Below, one piece after another: positions 16,356 through 25,792 of a stretch of DNA of 64,000 nucleotides. This DNA comes from Enterococcus_I eurekensis (GTDB taxonomy: Bacteria; Bacillota; Bacilli; Lactobacillales; Enterococcaceae): assembly GCF_042654605.1 (NCBI RefSeq), contig NZ_JBHSGT010000014.1, positions 15,373 to 79,372 of the forward strand, written 5' to 3'. The notes below the pieces were generated by a model, which had not been told where the DNA came from, searched no databases, and worked only from the letters and a program-made list of their open reading frames with translations. A program made the position numbers and the translations under genes. Position 1 is the first letter of the stretch. Each line of letters begins with the position of its first letter.

Positions 16356-17564
16356 ATGACAGAATTTGAAAACAATCATGTGGAATCTGGAAATGAAACA
16401 ATGGAATCGGCATTGAGCAATTTCCAAGAAGTAAATGTTGGGGATATCGTTAAAGGCGAGGTACTAGCAATTGAGGACAAACAAGCGGTTGTCGGAATTG
16501 AAGGTGCAGGTGTTGAAGGTGTTGTTCCAATGAAAGAATTATCAACTTTACCTGTTGAGGATATTAATGAAGTAGTTAAAGTTGGAGATGTACTTGATTT
16601 AGTTGTAATCTCTGCTATTGGGAAAGATAAAGAAAACGGCAGTTACTTATTGTCAAAACGTCGCTTAGATGCGAAAAAGGTTTGGGAAGAAATTGAACAA
16701 GACTTTAAAGATGATAAAATCATTGAAGCACCAGTTACAAATGTTGTCAAAGGCGGTTTAGTTGTGGATGTCGGTGTACGTGGTTTCGTACCAGCATCCA
16801 TGGTAGAAGATCACTTTGTTGATGATTTTGAAAGCTACAAAGGTCAAACGATGACTTTCAAAATTATTGAAATCGAACCATCTGAAAATCGTTTGATCTT
16901 ATCTCATAAAGCAGTTGTAGAGCTTGAGAAAGAATCAAAACGTGAAGAATTGTTAGCTTCAATTAAAGAAGGCGACCAAATCGAAGGAACTGTTGCTCGT
17001 TTAACTGATTTCGGTGCATTTATTGATTTAGGTGGCGTCGATGGACTTGTTCACGTCTCTGAAATTGCGCATACGCATATTGCAAAAGCAAGCGACGCTT
17101 TAAAAGTTGGCGAAAAAGTACAAGTATCTGTTCTTTCTGTCGATCCAACAACTGAACGTGTATCATTATCAATTAAAGATACATTGCCTGGACCTTGGAC
17201 AGACATCGAAAACAAAGCAGCTGTAGGTACTGTTCTAGAAGGAACGGTTAAACGCTTAACGAGCTTTGGTGCCTTTGTAGAAGTCTTCCCAGGAGTTGAA
17301 GGACTTGTGCATATTTCTCAAATTTCGCACAAACACATTGCAACACCACATGAAGTTTTACAAGAAGGCCAAACAATTCAAGTGAAGGTTTTAGAAGTGA
17401 ATCCAACTGAACACCGAATTGCTTTAAGTATCAAAGCCTTAGAAGCTAAAGAAGAAGAACCAGAAGAAGTTGCTAAAGACACTTATGTAATGCCAGAAGA
17501 GTCTACAGGCTTTACAATGGGTGATATTTTAGGCGATGCTTTAAAAGAAAGCCAAGAAGATTAA
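16356..17564 (+). CDS. rpsA: Ribosomal protein S1-like RNA-binding protein (RpsA)
   Basis: About 402 aa with four S1 OB-fold domains: VGDIVKGEVLAIEDKQAVV (about 27-), IEAPVTNVVKGGLVVDVG, GDQIEGTVARLTDFGAFIDLG and GTVLEGTVKRLTSFGAFVEV. The first two are the more divergent, as in Firmicutes S1 homologues. It binds mRNA and may aid translation, though low-GC S1 homologues are not always essential or stably ribosome-bound. The ATG at 16356 follows GGAGGG; an upstream in-frame start adds 15 atypical residues. An acidic tail (EEEPEEVAKD) ends the protein. Confidence 0.94.
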   Translation: MTEFENNHVESGNETMESALSNFQEVNVGDIVKGEVLAIEDKQAVVGIEGAGVEGVVPMKELSTLPVEDINEVVKVGDVLDLVVISAIGKDKENGSYLLSKRRLDAKKVWEEIEQDFKDDKIIEAPVTNVVKGGLVVDVGVRGFVPASMVEDHFVDDFESYKGQTMTFKIIEIEPSENRLILSHKAVVELEKESKREELLASIKEGDQIEGTVARLTDFGAFIDLGGVDGLVHVSEIAHTHIAKASDALKVGEKVQVSVLSVDPTTERVSLSIKDTLPGPWTDIENKAAVGTVLEGTVKRLTSFGAFVEVFPGVEGLVHISQISHKHIATPHEVLQEGQTIQVKVLEVNPTEHRIALSIKALEAKEEEPEEVAKDTYVMPEESTGFTMGDILGDALKESQED

Positions 17565-17571
17565 GAATAAT

Positions 17572-17605
17572 GAAGAGTCTGTGAGAAATCACGGCTCTTT
17601 TTTTG
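17572..17605 (+). terminator. Terminator after rpsA
   Basis: AAGAGTCTGTGA pairs with TCACGGCTCTT (with a few G-U/mismatch positions) around GAAA, followed by a T-run. Confidence 0.8.
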
Positions 17606-17613
17606 TGGAATAC

Positions 17614-17642
17614 TTGCAAGTTTCATTATCATTAGGTAAACT
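17614..17642 (+). promoter_or_regulatory. Promoter of der
   Basis: TTGCAA, 17-base spacer, TAAACT, about 75 bases before the der start. Confidence 0.6.
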
Positions 17643-17717
17643 AGACTAGTTGAAAGTCAGGAGAAGGAGATTTGAGCGATCCCTTCTGGTGAAAATAAAA
17701 AATAACGGGGGATTAAC

Positions 17718-19028
17718 ATGTCAAATCCAACTATTGCCATTGTCGGCCGTCCAAACGTAGGTAAATCGACTTTGTTTAACCGTATTGCTGGAGAACGTAT
17801 TTCTATTGTAGAAGACATTCCTGGTGTTACAAGAGATCGAATTTACGCTACCGGTGAGTGGTTAGGTAGAGAATTTAGTATTATTGATACAGGCGGAATC
17901 GATTTAAGCGATGAGCCATTTATGGAACAAATTAAGCACCAAGCAGAAATTGCGATTGATGAGGCAGATGTCATTATTTTTGTGACAAGCGGAAAAGAAG
18001 GCGTGACAGACGCAGATGAGTTTGTTTCACGAATTTTATACAAGAGTAATAAGCCAGTCATCTTAGCAGTGAATAAAGTCGATAATCCAGAAATGCGTAA
18101 TGATATTTTTGAATTTTATTCATTAGGACTAGGCGAACCTTATCCAGTTTCTGGAAGCCACGGTTTAGGTTTAGGTGATGTCTTAGATGAAGCAGTAAAA
18201 CATTTTAGTACAGAAATCGAACCGGAAGAAGAAGGCATTATTAAATTTAGTTTAATCGGCCGTCCCAATGTCGGTAAATCATCATTAATCAACGCCATTT
18301 TAGGAGAAGAGCGTGTGATTGTTTCTGATATCGAAGGAACAACGCGTGACGCGGTCGATACAGAATTTGTTGATGATAACGGTCAAAAATTTATTATGAT
18401 TGACACGGCTGGAATGCGTAAACGCGGAAAAGTCTACGAAAGTACTGAAAAATATAGCGTAATGCGGGCGATGCGAGCGATTGAACGCTCCGACGTTGTT
18501 TTATTCGTCATTAATGGCGAAGAGGGCATTCGCGAACAAGATAAACGTATTGCAGGCTATGCGCACGAAGCTGGCCGTGGTATGGTGATTGTCGTTAATA
18601 AATGGGACCTTGTCAAAAAAGATACCCATACAATGAAAGCATTTGAAGAAAAAATTCGTGATGAATTCCAGTATTTAGATTATGCACCAATTATTTTTGT
18701 TTCAGCTGAAACGAAACAACGTTTAAATAAATTACCAGCATTGATTGAAGAAGTAAGTAGAAATCAAAGCATGCGTATCCCTTCAGCATTATTAAATGAT
18801 GTGATCATGGATGCAGTTGCAATCAATCCGACACCAACAGATAAAGGCCGTCGCTTGAAGATTTTCTACTCAACGCAAGTAGCAATCAAACCACCAACCT
18901 TTGTTGTTTTTGTGAACGAAGAAGAACTGATGCATTTCTCTTATTCACGCTTCTTAGAAAACCAAATTAGGAAGGCTTTTACCTTTGAAGGAACGCCAAT
19001 TCGAATCATTTCTCGTAGAAGAAAATAA
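17718..19028 (+). CDS. der: Ribosome biogenesis GTPase Der (EngA)
   Basis: Essential GTPase with two tandem G domains that acts in 50S subunit maturation. G domain 1: [14 protein letters not shown] (P-loop, about 9-22), PGVTRDR (G2), DTGGID (G3), NKVD (G4). G domain 2: [14 protein letters not shown] (about 181-194), [26 protein letters not shown]-like C-terminal domain ends RIISRRRK. The length of 436 aa matches the family exactly. SD GGGGG lies 7 bases before ATG. Confidence 0.98.
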   Translation: MSNPTIAIVGRPNVGKSTLFNRIAGERISIVEDIPGVTRDRIYATGEWLGREFSIIDTGGIDLSDEPFMEQIKHQAEIAIDEADVIIFVTSGKEGVTDADEFVSRILYKSNKPVILAVNKVDNPEMRNDIFEFYSLGLGEPYPVSGSHGLGLGDVLDEAVKHFSTEIEPEEEGIIKFSLIGRPNVGKSSLINAILGEERVIVSDIEGTTRDAVDTEFVDDNGQKFIMIDTAGMRKRGKVYESTEKYSVMRAMRAIERSDVVLFVINGEEGIREQDKRIAGYAHEAGRGMVIVVNKWDLVKKDTHTMKAFEEKIRDEFQYLDYAPIIFVSAETKQRLNKLPALIEEVSRNQSMRIPSALLNDVIMDAVAINPTPTDKGRRLKIFYSTQVAIKPPTFVVFVNEEELMHFSYSRFLENQIRKAFTFEGTPIRIISRRRK

Positions 19029-19143
19029 AGATTTTACCATAGTTTTCAGTGTTTGACAAAGGAAACAATAGAAACGAAAAAAAATGGTATAAAAATGCGA
19101 AAATCCTTGATATTACAAGGTTCATGTGATAACGTTATATCAT

Positions 19144-19197
19144 AATATTGATGGGTTAAGTCAATATTTACTACACAGTTGGACCACTCAACTGTGT
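19144..19197 (+). promoter_or_regulatory. Two perfect inverted repeats upstream of hup
   Basis: AATATTGA (19144-19151) and TCAATATT (19161-19168) form one 8-bp stem. ACACAGTTG (19173-19181) and CAACTGTGT (19189-19197) form a 9-bp stem with a 7-base loop. Neither has a T-run. They lie just before the hup ribosome binding site and could be mRNA hairpins or protein-binding sites. Confidence 0.6.
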
Positions 19198-19241
19198 GAA
19201 AAGTAAGACATCAAAACAATTTTCAGGAGGTGAAACCATCC

Positions 19242-19517
19242 ATGGCAAACAAAGCAGAATTAATCGAAAAAGTTGCAGCAGCAACAAGCTTAACAAAAAA
19301 AGACGCAACTGCAGCAGTAGATGCGGTATTTTCAACAATTCAAGAAGCTTTAGCTAACGGTGAAAAAGTTCAATTGATCGGTTTTGGTAACTTCGAAGTA
19401 CGTACTCGCGCAGAACGTAAAGGACGTAACCCACAAACTGGTGAAGAGATTCAAATCCCTGCAAGCAAAGTACCTGCATTCAAACCAGGTAAAGCTCTTA
19501 AAGACGCTGTTAAGTAA
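19242..19517 (+). CDS. hup: DNA-binding protein HU
   Basis: Histone-like dimer that bends and compacts DNA. The 91-aa protein starts at ATG 19242 after the SD CAGGAGGTGA; a GTG at 19230 overlaps the SD and is unlikely. Hallmarks: [12 protein letters not shown], the [16 protein letters not shown] helices, [18 protein letters not shown] and the DNA-contacting arm with [21 protein letters not shown] terminator follows. Confidence 0.98.
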   Translation: MANKAELIEKVAAATSLTKKDATAAVDAVFSTIQEALANGEKVQLIGFGNFEVRTRAERKGRNPQTGEEIQIPASKVPAFKPGKALKDAVK

Positions 19518-19527
19518 AGAAGTTTTT

Positions 19528-19564
19528 TGAACCGTTGATACCGTAGGTTTCAGCGGTTTTTTTG
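19528..19564 (+). terminator. Terminator of hup
   Basis: AACCGTTGA pairs with TCAGCGGTT (one G-U) and is followed by TTTTTTT. Confidence 0.88.
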
Positions 19565-19645
19565 AATGGTAAAACGTCACGTTGCTTGAGAGAGTGATGT
19601 GTGGATTGAAAATTAATTATGTTTTTCTATTTTTCTAAGTGAATT

Positions 19646-19690
19646 GAAAAAGACTTTTCTATTTATTGTTAATAGAAAGGTCTTTTTATT
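19646..19690 (+). terminator. Second hairpin-plus-T-run between hup and the CRISPR leader
   Basis: AAAAAGACTTTTCTATT pairs with AATAGAAAGGTCTTTTT, a long stem with one mismatch. No gene is seen between it and the hup terminator, so it may be a backup terminator or mark the end of a lost gene. Confidence 0.7.
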
Positions 19691-19872
19691 TTTGAAAAAA
19701 TCTTGTCAAACTAAATTTTTATAAAGTAATTGTCATTCTCAACGGAGTATTTTATATCTTTATTTAGAAAAGTGAAAAAGTCTTAACAACTTAATATAAT
19801 ATTTGTATGATTTGTATTCTATTTTTAGATGTAGTTAAAACCTTTCAAAAAGGTGTTCGTGATTCACAAATA

Positions 19873-19886
19873 AGAAAGCGCTTGCT
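19873..19886 (+). promoter_or_regulatory. cre-like (CcpA) site before the CRISPR promoter
   Basis: AGAAAGCGCTTGCT fits the catabolite-responsive consensus TGWAARCGYTWNCW at all but the first position. It ends 5 bases before the -35 box. Function is inferred. Confidence 0.4.
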
Positions 19887-19891
19887 AATGT

Positions 19892-19919
19892 TTGACAAAA
19901 AAACATTTATTTATATAAT
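19892..19919 (+). promoter_or_regulatory. Strong promoter of the CRISPR array
   Basis: Perfect TTGACA (19892-19897) and perfect TATAAT (19914-19919) with a 16-base spacer, pointing into the array. Predicted start near 19927, about 100 bases before the first repeat. Confidence 0.85.
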
Positions 19920-20026
19920 ATGTGTGTATAGATATTTATAGGGTATATTTGAAAAATTAAAAAAACATTATTAAGAACTTAAATTTTAGGTAGCGTTTTC
20001 AACGATTCTTCTGTTGTTTCGATATC

Positions 20027-22155
20027 GTCTCAACCTGTTTAGGTTGAGTGGATTGAAATACATCATCGATTTTGTTTTTATCTATGGGATACCGTCTCAA
20101 CCTGTTTAGGTTGAGTGGATTGAAATTTTGTCAGGAAAAATAGTAGAAAAGTTTGGCACGGTCTCAACCTGTTTAGGTTGAGTGGATTGAAATTTTTTAT
20201 TTAGAATCGGCAAAGCGTTACGTATTAGTCTCAACCTGTTTAGGTTGAGTGGATTGAAATACTCATTCGTGAACAGAGGGAAAAAGTACGCAAGTGTCTC
20301 AACCTGTTTAGGTTGAGTGGATTGAAATGATTTCCCCATCTATCAATCTAGATGTTAAAAATGTCTCAACCTGTTTAGGTTGAGTGGATTGAAATAGTTG
20401 TATTGAATTTTACAACAAAAGGCCAAGTGGTCTCAACCTGTTTAGGTTGAGTGGATTGAAATAACGATGGTTTCGCGAAGAAAGTTTCACGAGGTCGTCT
20501 CAACCTGTTTAGGTTGAGTGGATTGAAATTGAAATCCAAAGCGAGGACGAAACGGCTACCGATGTCTCAACCTGTTTAGGTTGAGTGGATTGAAATGATT
20601 ATGCTTTAATCGATAAGTTTAAAGATGTACAGTCTCAACCTGTTTAGGTTGAGTGGATTGAAATCGAATTACACGCCAGCAACACAAACAAAAGATGGTT
20701 GTCTCAACCTGTTTAGGTTGAGTGGATTGAAATTGTTCTTGATGGTACTACGTGAGACTTGCCACACCGTCTCAACCTGTTTAGGTTGAGTGGATTGAAA
20801 TAGCAAATCTAAATGTTAGACATGTTGCCAAAGAATGTCTCAACCTGTTTAGGTTGAGTGGATTGAAATTTCTCTTGCCTGGCAACTTCCCTTTAGAAAT
20901 AACGGTCTCAACCTGTTTAGGTTGAGTGGATTGAAATATCGCTGTAACATGACACCAAAACATGGTTTTCTTGTCTCAACCTGTTTAGGTTGAGTGGATT
21001 GAAATATTCCCACACGATTTTTTGCGATATCGAGGTAAGCGTCTCAACCTGTTTAGGTTGAGTGGATTGAAATAATCCGCCGCCACTTGTACCACTGATT
21101 ACTTCGCGTCTCAACCTGTTTAGGTTGAGTGGATTGAAATCCTGGTGCGATTTTAGGCAATGGATATGTAATTGTGTCTCAACCTGTTTAGGTTGAGTGG
21201 ATTGAAATACCATCGGCATTTTCGGCGGATTATACAAAATGTGTCTCAACCTGTTTAGGTTGAGTGGATTGAAATGTTAAACAAGTAAGGCTTGTCTTTT
21301 TGTAGGGCTGTCTCAACCTGTTTAGGTTGAGTGGATTGAAATACGTCTTCGTCCAGGTCACCGAATTTATGAATACGTCTCAACCTGTTTAGGTTGAGTG
21401 GATTGAAATGCTTGCCCAACTATCATAGTTGATAGACTGACATTGTCTCAACCTGTTTAGGTTGAGTGGATTGAAATACTTGTGTGCTAACGCCAAAGTA
21501 ATCGAATTTCAGTCTCAACCTGTTTAGGTTGAGTGGATTGAAATGCAACTTGCCTAAATGCAATCACGTTTGCCATTGGTCTCAACCTGTTTAGGTTGAG
21601 TGGATTGAAATTTTTTTAGTTAATTTCGAATAAGTTACCTCTAAACGTCTCAACCTGTTTAGGTTGAGTGGATTGAAATTGGCAATCCATCAACAGACGC
21701 TTGCATTTTGGTTGTCTCAACCTGTTTAGGTTGAGTGGATTGAAATCCAAGCGGTGTACACGATATTCGCATCTAGTTTGGTCTCAACCTGTTTAGGTTG
21801 AGTGGATTGAAATACGTTTTGCCATTAGATCAAAAATCTTCCAACGAGTCTCAACCTGTTTAGGTTGAGTGGATTGAAATATAATGTACCGCATGTTAAA
21901 GCCAAAAATAGCGCTGTCTCAACCTGTTTAGGTTGAGTGGATTGAAATGGTTTTACTGATGATCAACTGGAAAAAACGAGTGAGTCTCAACCTGTTTAGG
22001 TTGAGTGGATTGAAATAAGCAGTGTTAGACAGTTGGGCAGCAGAAGATGCAGGTCTCAACCTGTTTAGGTTGAGTGGATTGAAATAAGGACAAATCGTTG
22101 GTAAAGGTCAAACATTTGACTAGTCTCAACCTGTTTAGGTTGAGTGGATTGAAAT
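20027..22155 (+). CRISPR. CRISPR array, 32 repeats and 31 spacers, type I-C-like repeat
   Basis: The 33-base repeat starts GTCTCAACCT and ends GTGGATTGAAAT; its first copies start at 20027, 20094, 20161 and 20228, its last at 22123. CTCAACCT-GTTT-AGGTTGAG gives a perfect 8-bp hairpin. All 32 copies look identical, including the last, so no degenerate end repeat marks the distal side. Spacers are 34-37 bases (mostly 34 or 35; the last two are 36 and 37) and all differ by eye. Repeat architecture (GTC start, hairpin, GTGGATTGAAAT tail) is that of type I-C repeats. No cas gene lies in the window, so processing enzymes must be elsewhere or absent. The array is bounded by hup on the left and the ilv leader on the right. 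Confidence 0.98.
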
Positions 22156-22192
22156 TAGAGCCATGTTGATTTGAATGCTACCAATTTTCGAA

Positions 22193-22225
22193 AAAATCCT
22201 CTGATCTCTCAAAGGATTTTTTTTC
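22193..22225 (+). terminator. Terminator of the CRISPR transcript
   Basis: AAAATCCT (22193-22200) pairs with AGGATTTT (22213-22220) and is followed by T-rich sequence, about 40 bases after the last repeat. Confidence 0.85.
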
Positions 22226-22261
22226 TTTCTCTAAAAAGTTCAAATTTTCTGACAAAACTCA

Positions 22262-22290
22262 TTGACTTTTAATTTGATTAAGGATATATT
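22262..22290 (+). promoter_or_regulatory. Promoter of the ilv operon
   Basis: TTGACT (22262-22267), 17-base spacer, TATATT (22285-22290). The predicted start near 22297 is 35 bases before the leader peptide. Confidence 0.75.
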
Positions 22291-22331
22291 ATAAAAAAGT
22301 TAGAAAAATTAAGTTTGAGAGGACGATTTCG

Positions 22332-22376
22332 ATGAACACGAATAAATTATACTTATTATTAGTCATTATTAGGTAG
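22332..22376 (+). CDS. ilv operon leader peptide (Leu/Val/Ile-rich, 14 aa)
   Basis: The reading frame encodes MNTNKLYLLLVIIR and stop, with four Leu, one Val and two Ile among 14 residues, all clustered near the end. An SD-like GAGAGGACG lies 7-15 bases upstream. A hairpin (GGACTT...AAGTCC) and then a terminator follow before ilvB. The peptide contains exactly the three amino acids made by the pathway, so it most likely senses charged tRNA by ribosome stalling, as in classical ilv attenuation. Confidence 0.85.
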   Translation: MNTNKLYLLLVIIR

Positions 22377-22433
22377 GGACTTGGAACGCAGAGCGAATGT
22401 TGCTCTGATTGTTTAAGTCCTATTCGTGTTATG

Positions 22434-22491
22434 GAATGGGATTCTTTTACAAGAACATCCATTCTAAGTTTTTAGAAGGATGTTCTTTTTT
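22434..22491 (+). terminator. Attenuator terminator of the ilv operon with overlapping antiterminator candidate
   Basis: AAGAACATCC (22451-22460) pairs with GGATGTTCTT (22478-22487), extended by TTCTAA/TTAGAA, and TTTT follows. GAATGG (22434-22439) can pair with CCATTC (22459-22464) in the 5' arm, a candidate alternative structure. It lies 65 bases before ilvB. Confidence 0.85.
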
Positions 22492-22556
22492 ATTTGAATT
22501 TAGATAACAGGTAGAAAATAAAAATTAAAAGGGTTTGAAAAATAGGAGGAACTAGA

Positions 22557-24275
22557 ATGGAGAATGTACAGACGGAAGAAGCGACGAAGCAAATATATTC
22601 TGGTGCTCAACTATTGATTCATTGTTTACAGAAACAATCAGTTGAACTGATTTTTGGCTATCCAGGTGGTGCGGTTTTGCCAATATATGATGCCTTATAT
22701 GATGCTGAAATTCCTAATATTTTAACGAGGCATGAACAAGGGGCCGTCCATGCAGCGCAAGGCTATGCTAAATCAACTGGGAATCCGGGTGTTGTGTTAG
22801 TAACGAGTGGTCCGGGGGCAACGAATGCAGTTACTGGAATTGCCGATGCAATGGCGGATTCCACGCCTTTAATCGTGATTACTGGTCAGGTAGCAAGTCC
22901 GGTGATTGGTAAAGACGCTTTTCAAGAGGCTGATATCTTAGGGATTACTTTACCGATTACGAAACACAATTATCAAGTCAGGGACATCAATGATTTAGAA
23001 AAAACGATAGCTGAAGCTTTTCATATTGCAACAACTGGTCGGAAAGGGCCTGTCGTAATCGATTTACCAAAAGATATGACCTTAAAAGTGACGCAAGCAG
23101 ATGATGCCAAACAAATTGTTTCTTTACCAACGTACCAACCCAATTTAAATCCATCGACTAGCCAAATTAAGCGCTTGATGGCTGGTTTACAGCAAGCGCA
23201 GCGTCCGTTGTTACTAATTGGTGCGGGGGTGACGGCAGCTCAAGGAGAGTGGTTACTTCGTGAGTTTGTTGAAAAATATGAATTGCCGGTTATCTCCACG
23301 TTATTAGGTTTAGGAATTGTCCCAACTAGCTCACCCTATTTTCTAGGGATGGGTGGGATGCATGGTAGTTACGCTGCAAATATGGCTTTGGCAGAATGCG
23401 ATTTTCTTGTGAATATTGGCAGTCGTTTTGATGATCGATTGGCTTCTTGTCCATCGGAATTTGCGCCACATGCGACGATTGCTCATATTGATATTGATCC
23501 TGCTGAGATTGGTAAGGTCATCCAAACGGATATTCCAATTGTGGGAGATGCGAAAGTTGCGCTAGAACATTTGTTAGATTATCCATATCAAAAAATTGAA
23601 ATGACTGACTGGCAAGAGCTTTGTCAATCAAGAAAAAACAATCATCCTTTCGGTTACGATCGAGCCAATACAAGTGAAATTAAGCCGCAAAAGGTGATTG
23701 AAATCATTGGTGAAATTACGAATGGTGATGCTTTTGTTATTACCGATGTGGGTCAACATCAAATGTGGGTGGCGCAGTATTATCCTTTCAATTTTGCGAA
23801 ACAATTAATTACGAGTGGCGGACTGGGCACGATGGGCTATGGTATTCCGGCTGGGATTGGGGCACAATTTGCTCATCGCAATCGAGATGTGGTGGTCTTT
23901 GTTGGTGACGGTGGTTTTCAAATGACCAATCAGGAGCTAGCGATTTTAAATGAATACGAACTCAATGTAAAGTTTGTAATTTTGAACAACGGGTCTCTTG
24001 GGATGGTTCGTCAATGGCAAGAGCGTTTCCATCAAAATCGCTTATCAGCCTCAGTTTTTAATTCTCAACCAGATTTTATGAAACTATCGGAAGCATATGG
24101 TATTAAGGGTACTCGCTTAGTCGATCCTCAGACGTTAACAGAGGATTTGAACGAAGCTTTTACATATAAAGGTCCACAAGTAATTGAAGTGATTATTTCG
24201 AGCGAGGAGCATGTGTTACCAATGGTGCCTTCGGGTATGCCAAATCATAAAATGATTGGGGTGGAAGGGTTATGA
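22557..24275 (+). CDS. ilvB: Acetolactate synthase, large catalytic subunit
   Basis: ThDP- and FAD-dependent enzyme that condenses pyruvate with pyruvate or 2-ketobutyrate, the first shared step of Val/Leu/Ile synthesis. The 572-aa length is standard. The catalytic Glu lies in TRHEQGAVHAAQGYAKSTG. The ThDP-binding motif GDGGFQMTNQELAIL ... ILNN is near residues 448-480. The C-terminal GVEGL is typical of anabolic large subunits; the ilvN regulatory subunit directly follows (4-base overlap), which separates it from catabolic AlsS. Expression is probably governed by the leader peptide attenuator. Confidence 0.96.
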   Translation: MENVQTEEATKQIYSGAQLLIHCLQKQSVELIFGYPGGAVLPIYDALYDAEIPNILTRHEQGAVHAAQGYAKSTGNPGVVLVTSGPGATNAVTGIADAMADSTPLIVITGQVASPVIGKDAFQEADILGITLPITKHNYQVRDINDLEKTIAEAFHIATTGRKGPVVIDLPKDMTLKVTQADDAKQIVSLPTYQPNLNPSTSQIKRLMAGLQQAQRPLLLIGAGVTAAQGEWLLREFVEKYELPVISTLLGLGIVPTSSPYFLGMGGMHGSYAANMALAECDFLVNIGSRFDDRLASCPSEFAPHATIAHIDIDPAEIGKVIQTDIPIVGDAKVALEHLLDYPYQKIEMTDWQELCQSRKNNHPFGYDRANTSEIKPQKVIEIIGEITNGDAFVITDVGQHQMWVAQYYPFNFAKQLITSGGLGTMGYGIPAGIGAQFAHRNRDVVVFVGDGGFQMTNQELAILNEYELNVKFVILNNGSLGMVRQWQERFHQNRLSASVFNSQPDFMKLSEAYGIKGTRLVDPQTLTEDLNEAFTYKGPQVIEVIISSEEHVLPMVPSGMPNHKMIGVEGL

Positions 24276-24748
24276 GGCGAGTAATCGTTGCGTTAGTAGA
24301 AAATAAATCAGGTGTCTTAAGCCGAGTAACGAGTGTTTTGAACCGCCGTCAAGTGAATATCGAAAGTATTTCAGTTGGTGTGACGGAAAAAGAAGCGTTA
24401 TCGCGCATGACCATTGTCGTGAATGTGACAGACTTAGCAGAACTCGAGCAAGTAATTAAGCAATTAAATAAGCAAATCGAGGTCTTTAAAGTTTTAGACA
24501 TTTCATGCGACCCACATATTGAACGGGAGTTGGCTTTAATTAAAGTCAATGCACCGACAGCAATTCGTTCAGAGATTCAGGCAGTAATTGCGCCTTTTCG
24601 TGCAGATATTGTCGATGTTGCACAAAAAAGTATCATGATTCAAGTGGCTGGTACCCACGAGAAAATTGATGCATGTATTGAAGTGCTTCGTCCTTATGGT
24701 TTGAAACAATTGGCACGAACAGGCATCACTGGATTACAAAGAGGATAA
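24272..24748 (+). CDS. ilvN: Acetolactate synthase, small regulatory subunit
   Basis: Confers valine feedback control on IlvB. The N-terminal ACT domain is clear (VALVENKSGVLSRVTSVLNRR, NIESISVGVTE), and the C-terminal domain holds the ELALIKVNAP and RPYGLKQLARTGITGLQRG segments typical of the family. It has 158 aa. The ATG overlaps the ilvB stop (ATGA), which indicates translational coupling and equal production of both subunits. Confidence 0.96.
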   Translation: MRRVIVALVENKSGVLSRVTSVLNRRQVNIESISVGVTEKEALSRMTIVVNVTDLAELEQVIKQLNKQIEVFKVLDISCDPHIERELALIKVNAPTAIRSEIQAVIAPFRADIVDVAQKSIMIQVAGTHEKIDACIEVLRPYGLKQLARTGITGLQRG

Positions 24749-25774
<1,026 letters not shown>

Positions 25775-25792
25775 AAAGGGAAGGTGAAGCTT

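Larger units (their letters stand above)
19691..20026 (+). promoter_or_regulatory. AT-rich CRISPR leader
   Basis: About 335 AT-rich bases with no credible ORF lie directly before the first repeat. The stretch holds the array promoter (19892-19919) and a cre-like site (19873-19886). The repeat orientation (ending ATTGAAAT) places the leader on this side. Confidence 0.75.

Noticed and set aside
19053..19058. TTGACA as -35 box of hup
   Set aside because: No acceptable -10 box lies 15-19 bases downstream; the nearest TATAAA is 29 bases away.
20106..21249. Several minus-strand open frames of 60-110 codons across the CRISPR array
   Set aside because: They are made of the translated repeat (recurring STQPKQVET-like and NPLNLNRLR-like units) and have no ribosome binding sites; they are artefacts of the array.
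22332..22556. T-box control of the ilv operon
   Set aside because: No T-box consensus (TGGTACCGCGG) occurs here; the leader peptide and terminator explain the region better.
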